Source of the DNA: CAYLJV01 sp964510375
Lineage (GTDB): Archaea > Hadarchaeota > Hadarchaeia > Hadarchaeales > JAGGTB01
Reading direction: 5' to 3'
NCBI GenBank assembly: GCA_964510375.1
Contig: CAZEBR010000018.1
Coordinates: forward strand, 1-34,541
Length of the DNA stretch: 34,541 nucleotides
A program made the translations under genes and the position numbers. Shown here piece by piece: positions 32,040 to 34,541 of the stretch; the stretch's first letter is position 1; every line of letters begins with the position of its first letter. Below the pieces are notes generated by a model. The model ran no database searches. It saw only the letters and a list, made by a program, of their open reading frames with translations, and was not told the DNA's origin.

Positions 32040-32270
32040 TCACTCTACCACGACGGCAGTATTGGTATCTACGACACCATCTATTTCTCGTATACCCTCG
32101 ACAACAGCATTGGTGAGAACCGAGAGATCCTCCGCTTCCGCTAGAACTATCAGATCGAACGGTCCGGTGACTATCCTGACATCCTTTATATTACCCAACG
32201 ATTCGAGCTCGTCGTAAACATCCCTCACCTTGCCGATAGCCGATGTCAGTAAAATATATGCTTCAACCAT
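32040..32270 (-). CDS. Stand-alone Lrp/AsnC effector-binding (RAM) domain protein
   Basis: A 76-residue protein consisting only of the AsnC_trans_reg domain. The beta-alpha-beta-beta-alpha-beta plan is visible: VEAYILLTSAIGKVRDVYDELE, then IKDVRIVTGPFDLIVLAEAE, LSVLTNAVVEGIREIDGVVD and TNTAVVVE. No helix-turn-helix is present. Such proteins form decamers or dimers, bind amino acids and may modulate full-length Lrp regulators or enzymes. GGTGGAGG precedes the ATG. It has its own spacer upstream. Confidence 0.9.
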   Translation of the reverse strand: MVEAYILLTSAIGKVRDVYDELESLGNIKDVRIVTGPFDLIVLAEAEDLSVLTNAVVEGIREIDGVVDTNTAVVVE

Positions 32271-32635
32271 ATCAAATCCTCCACCTTAATTTTGACACTA
32301 ACCCAATAATAAGTTATAGGGAAAAATATAGAGGAACTTTTTTCAAAATTATCAGAACTTTACGGACCTCAGATTGAGAATAAGATATAGCCACTTCTTA
32401 AAAGAGAAATTAAATATTCCCTATAAAATGAAAATCGAAAAGCCGTGACGATTTTTCAGCTACTCTTGCGACCTCCTGAGATAAATCAAGGGCAGACACT
32501 CAATTTTGCTCGTCGTAAGACGTGGCAGGGAAAATCAAGCACTCAAGGAACTAAATTTTTATAACTACTCAAAATAAAAAATGCACCCCGTATTTGGGGC
32601 AAGCACCGAAATAGTTCAACTAAACGAAAGTATCT
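32271..32635. other. Gene-free stretch
   Basis: About 365 bases between the AsnC-type gene and the KH gene. The first half is AT-rich and presumably holds the AsnC-gene promoter. The middle (32441-32545) is richer in G and C and is described as a possible small RNA. A weak CCCC...GGGG hairpin lies at 32586-32600. I see no protein gene I trust. Confidence 0.5.
32445..32560 (+). ncRNA. Possible small RNA (low confidence)
   Basis: A GC-richer island follows CCTATAAAAT at 32420-32429, a TATA-like box 20-25 bases upstream. It contains CGTC-GTAA-GACG at 32511-32522, a stem closed by a GNRA tetraloop. GACGA at 32447-32451 can pair with TCGTC at 32510-32514 as an alternative. It ends near ATTTTTATA, a T-tract of archaeal terminator type. 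No known RNA family was recognised. Confidence 0.22.
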
Positions 32636-32830
32636 CTACTCCGATTCTTTAATTTCCAATTCTTTATCCAAAGCCAGTTCGACCGATCGCACGACAGCAC
32701 CGCCAGAGCCAATAGCCTTGGCGACTTGATCCTCAGGGACGAAAACAGTAACTTTGCCCCCGTCCTCTTCTATGCGATCGATGTCTACATCCAGCATAGA
32801 CTTTAGTTTCTCTAGTTCTTCATCCTCCAT
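32636..32830 (-). CDS. Single KH-domain RNA-binding protein
   Basis: A 64-residue protein made of one type II KH-like domain. VTVFVPEDQVAKAIGSGGAV contains the GxxG loop as GSGG, followed by VRSVELALDKELEIKES. The pattern resembles the last KH domain of archaeal NusA, with residues 1-22 an acidic helical leader. It is too short to be full NusA. GAGGAG lies nine bases before the ATG. The RNA target is unknown. Confidence 0.8.
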   Translation of the reverse strand: MEDEELEKLKSMLDVDIDRIEEDGGKVTVFVPEDQVAKAIGSGGAVVRSVELALDKELEIKESE

Positions 32831-32903
32831 ATTTTACAACTCCTCTTGTTATGCTGTAGATTCATATTCTTACTCCGCCCTTAAAAGATTAACAATGGAT
32901 AGT

Positions 32904-33617
32904 TTACCGAATTCTCCAATCATATCGGAATTTACCCCATCCGGGAAAATCTTCTTCAAAATCATAGGCCTGGAGGTCCTGCTCCAACCCCCGCAGATGG
33001 CCCGCCCCGACGACGCAAACGATTTTTCCGTTTCTGGAGTTGAGCAATTCGAAGATGCGGTCCCTCATATACCGATTTCTCTCTTCCAAAAAGACTTCGT
33101 ACATGGTCTCCGACTCGTCCCTCAACATTTCGACCAGATTATCGATCGCTTCTTCCTCCTTCAAATCCTCGTATTTTATTTCATCACCGCTATAAAATAA
33201 GGAAAGCAAAAGTTTGAAGAGAATTTTAAATTTCTCCCATAAGCTCATTTTGTCCATCAACCGCTGAAATGTCAAGTTTATATTCCGATCTATCAAACTC
33301 ACTTCCGCTCCTACCTCCTCCGCCTTACGAATTGCGGTCAACATTTCTTCCCCCGGCATCATCCCGGTCTTTTGGCCTATCCTCTCCTGAAAAAAAGTCA
33401 AGATTTTAGTGAAAAGTATGCTCATAGAGAGTCCTGTTTGAGCGGATTCCCGTTCCTGAGGACCTTGCATCAGTTTTAGATATCGTGCTTTATCCAGCTC
33501 AACCGCCACGGTCTGAGGTTTTTCCTCAAGTATCACCTCTCTGACCTCATCGATGCTCTCCGGAAAAACGTGTGCCACCCCCACCAAAATTACCCTGTTT
33601 CCTATCCTCCTAATCAC
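32904..33617 (-). CDS. TraB/PrgY family protein (soluble-length)
   Basis: A 237-residue TraB-domain protein. The start VILVGVAHVFPESIDEVREV, the VAVELDKARYLKLM segment, GAEVSLIDRNINLTFQRL and VVGAGHLRGLEQDL contain the two GxxH motifs and the conserved Glu and Arg of the family, related to Tiki/GumN proteins. Many archaeal TraB proteins are near 400 residues with C-terminal membrane helices; this one lacks that part. The GTG start has GGAGG nine bases upstream and overlaps the preceding gene by eight bases. Function (protease or pheromone shutdown in Enterococcus PrgY) is not settled. Confidence 0.88.
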   Translation of the reverse strand: MIRRIGNRVILVGVAHVFPESIDEVREVILEEKPQTVAVELDKARYLKLMQGPQERESAQTGLSMSILFTKILTFFQERIGQKTGMMPGEEMLTAIRKAEEVGAEVSLIDRNINLTFQRLMDKMSLWEKFKILFKLLLSLFYSGDEIKYEDLKEEEAIDNLVEMLRDESETMYEVFLEERNRYMRDRIFELLNSRNGKIVCVVGAGHLRGLEQDLQAYDFEEDFPGWGKFRYDWRIR

Positions 33618-34263
33618 TCTCGGATTCCTCCACTTCGTATTCGAGGATCAAGTTATCCTCCAACCTCTCCGATCCTTTGAATTTTAGACTCACACCATCG
33701 GAAATCTTAGGTACCCCCTTCCCCCCCGCCAGAGTCTTTGCATCCATTCCCCCAACGATGCTATCCTTTACAGCAATCCTAACCTCGTCAACCAGGTTAC
33801 TATTCAGCATGCTCCAGTTCAAATCGGAACCTCCTTCCAAAAGGATCTCATCTATACCTTCCCCTTCCAAAATATCCATCAAAGACCTCAGATCGACCCT
33901 TTCTCTACCAGTAACCACAACTTGGGCGCCCAAGGACCGAAGTCTCTCTACATCCGGCTCCTCCGCCCTCTCGGAAACGCACACGATAGTCGGCGCGGAA
34001 CCGTCCAAAACTCTGGAATCACTGGGAGTTTTAGCCTCGCTATCCACCACGATTCTGACGGGATTTTCCCCGTCAACCCTTCTAGCGGTCAGAAGTGGAT
34101 CGTCAACTAATACAGTTCCTATCCCGACCATTATCGCGTCTACCCTGGCCCGGAGCCTGTGTGTCCTGTCTAAATCTTCCGGAGAGGAAATTTGACTATC
34201 TCCTTCCCTAGTAGCAATTTTTCCGTCCAGAGTCATCGCTGCATTCAGAATTACCCTCGGCAA
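33610..34263 (-). CDS. Archaeal diaminopyrimidine reductase of riboflavin synthesis (RibD C-terminal type, ArfC/Rib7)
   Basis: A 217-residue reductase that converts the ribosyl side chain of 2,5-diamino-6-ribosylamino-pyrimidinone phosphate to ribityl, an early step to riboflavin and F420 precursors. The NADPH-binding DHFR-like fold shows VILNAAMTLDGKIATREGDS, VDAIMVGIGTVLVDDPLLTA, RIVVDS, EILLEGGSDLNWSML and LVDEVRIAV. There is no deaminase domain, as usual in archaea. The start is TTG with GAGGAG eight bases upstream. It is cotranscribed with the TraB-family gene. Confidence 0.92.
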   Translation of the reverse strand: MPRVILNAAMTLDGKIATREGDSQISSPEDLDRTHRLRARVDAIMVGIGTVLVDDPLLTARRVDGENPVRIVVDSEAKTPSDSRVLDGSAPTIVCVSERAEEPDVERLRSLGAQVVVTGRERVDLRSLMDILEGEGIDEILLEGGSDLNWSMLNSNLVDEVRIAVKDSIVGGMDAKTLAGGKGVPKISDGVSLKFKGSERLEDNLILEYEVEESESD

Positions 34264-34369
34264 ATTCGTGTCTCCTCTACCCTATTTTCTCACATTTGTC
34301 CACAAAAATCTAATGAACATTATTTGAAAGCCAGCTGATAAGCCACAAATCTGTAGTGTGGACTATTTA

Positions 34370-34379
34370 CTTATAAATA
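34370..34379 (+). promoter_or_regulatory. Possible TATA box for the PRC-barrel gene
   Basis: CTTATAAATA, about 125-135 bases before the ATG at 34503. A second AT-rich candidate, GATATAAAT, follows at 34384-34392. The implied leader is about 100 bases and contains the hairpins at 34411-34434. Confidence 0.4.
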
Positions 34380-34390
34380 AGGAGATATAA

Positions 34391-34459
34391 ATGGGAGGAA
34401 ATGTCCCGCCATATCGGGCCAATATCCCCGATATTACCGACACTCAACAAAAATTCTAA
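34391..34459 (+). CDS. Possible 22-codon leader ORF
   Basis: ATG at 34391 is preceded by AAGGAG with six-base spacing, a good ribosome binding site. The product would be MGGNVPPYRANIPDITDTQ and three more residues. The hairpin lies inside this ORF. The same bases could instead belong to the promoter, in which case the ORF is not transcribed. Confidence 0.2.
   Translation: MGGNVPPYRANIPDITDTQQKF
34411..34434 (+). repeat. Strong leader hairpin with alternative pairings
   Basis: ATATCGGG (34411-34418) and CCCGATAT (34427-34434) form an 8-base-pair stem with an 8-base loop. Competing stems exist: AATATC-CCC-GATATT at 34421-34435, and CCCG...CGGG at 34405-34418. It lies 68 bases before the next gene start. 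Mutually exclusive structures are typical of regulated leaders, but a DNA-level palindrome is equally possible. Confidence 0.5.
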
Positions 34460-34502
34460 AAAGTTTTAAGAGTACTTCGTATGTATCCTAGGAGGTGGAA
34501 CA

Positions 34503-34541
34503 ATGAGAGTTTCTGAATATTATGACATGCCAATCTACAGC
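34503..34541 (+). CDS. Probable PRC-barrel domain protein, N-terminal fragment
   Basis: Thirteen codons, MRVSEYYDMPIYS, run to the window edge. This matches the opening strand of archaeal PRC-barrel proteins, small beta-barrel proteins linked to RNA processing, cell division or chromatin. AGGAGGTGGAACA directly precedes the ATG. The assignment rests on this short stretch only. Confidence 0.55.
   Translation, partial: MRVSEYYDMPIYS

Noticed and set aside
32445..32564. GTG-started ORF of about 38 codons over the possible small RNA
   Set aside because: No ribosome binding site, no recognisable similarity, and a length expected by chance.
1..34541. CRISPR array, insertion sequence, or prophage
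   Set aside because: No regularly spaced repeats, transposase, integrase or phage structural genes were seen on either strand.

Overview
The window comes from an archaeon, almost certainly a euryarchaeote. It carries archaeal information-processing genes (exosome Rrp4/Rrp41, proteasome alpha subunit, SBDS, NMD3, aIF2-beta, a DUF424 protein, an RPA-type OB protein, KEOPS Cgi121). It also has TATA/BRE-like promoters, strong GGAGGTGAT-type ribosome binding sites, many TTG or GTG starts, and tRNA-Gln genes with the A1-U72 pair. The GC content looks to be in the low-to-mid 40s percent. Three N runs interrupt genes, which fits a draft single-cell or metagenome assembly. An uncultured lineage such as MSBL1 is possible, but the sequence alone does not prove it.

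Layout. Positions 1-2136 (minus): the proteasome/exosome operon psmA > SBDS > rrp4 > rrp41, with a clear BRE/TATA promoter. 2329-5101 (plus): a frameshifted small membrane ORF, a NatA/NatB-like ABC exporter, and an unknown two-helix membrane protein. 5156-7390 (minus): a probable DNA-repair pair, Nre (with PIP box) followed by a spore-photoproduct-lyase-like radical SAM protein. 7434-7958 (minus): a SLOG/LOG-like protein. 8131-10503 (plus): a cation-transport operon of two half-size MgtE-type membrane proteins plus a tandem PhoU-TrkA_C protein. 10522-13472: Cgi121, divergent from an information-processing operon (RPA-like, aIF2-beta, DUF424, NMD3). 13477-16303: pirin, cysteinyl-tRNA synthetase, and a helical-repeat protein fused to a TrkA_C domain. 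16496-18666: a second ABC-2 exporter.

The most coherent functional block is 18764-31118, a molybdenum/tungsten cofactor region. It contains mobB with a C-terminal Fe-S motif, moaA, moaE, moaD (opposite strand), moaC, moaB, two tandem moeA paralogs, the tungstate/molybdate importer wtpABC, and a divergent ModE-type regulator with a Mop domain. A GNAT acetyltransferase, a small Cys protein and an MFS transporter sit inside the block. Together these genes would import the oxyanion, build molybdopterin, and insert the metal. Two things stand out. moaC is interrupted by an in-frame TAA exactly where family alignment expects a sense codon. The wtpA-modE spacer carries a near-symmetric TATA element next to an inverted repeat that looks like a ModE operator.

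31119-34541 holds two tRNA-Gln genes (UUG and CUG) flanking an unknown membrane protein, a stand-alone Lrp/AsnC effector domain, a gene-free stretch with a possible small RNA, a one-domain KH protein, a TraB-family protein, an archaeal riboflavin-pathway reductase, and the first 13 codons of a probable PRC-barrel protein whose upstream region can form strong hairpins.

I did not find a CRISPR array, an insertion sequence, a prophage or a clear replication origin. Most of the window is recognisable archaeal housekeeping. The novelty lies in a few architectures, regulatory elements and broken genes listed as findings.
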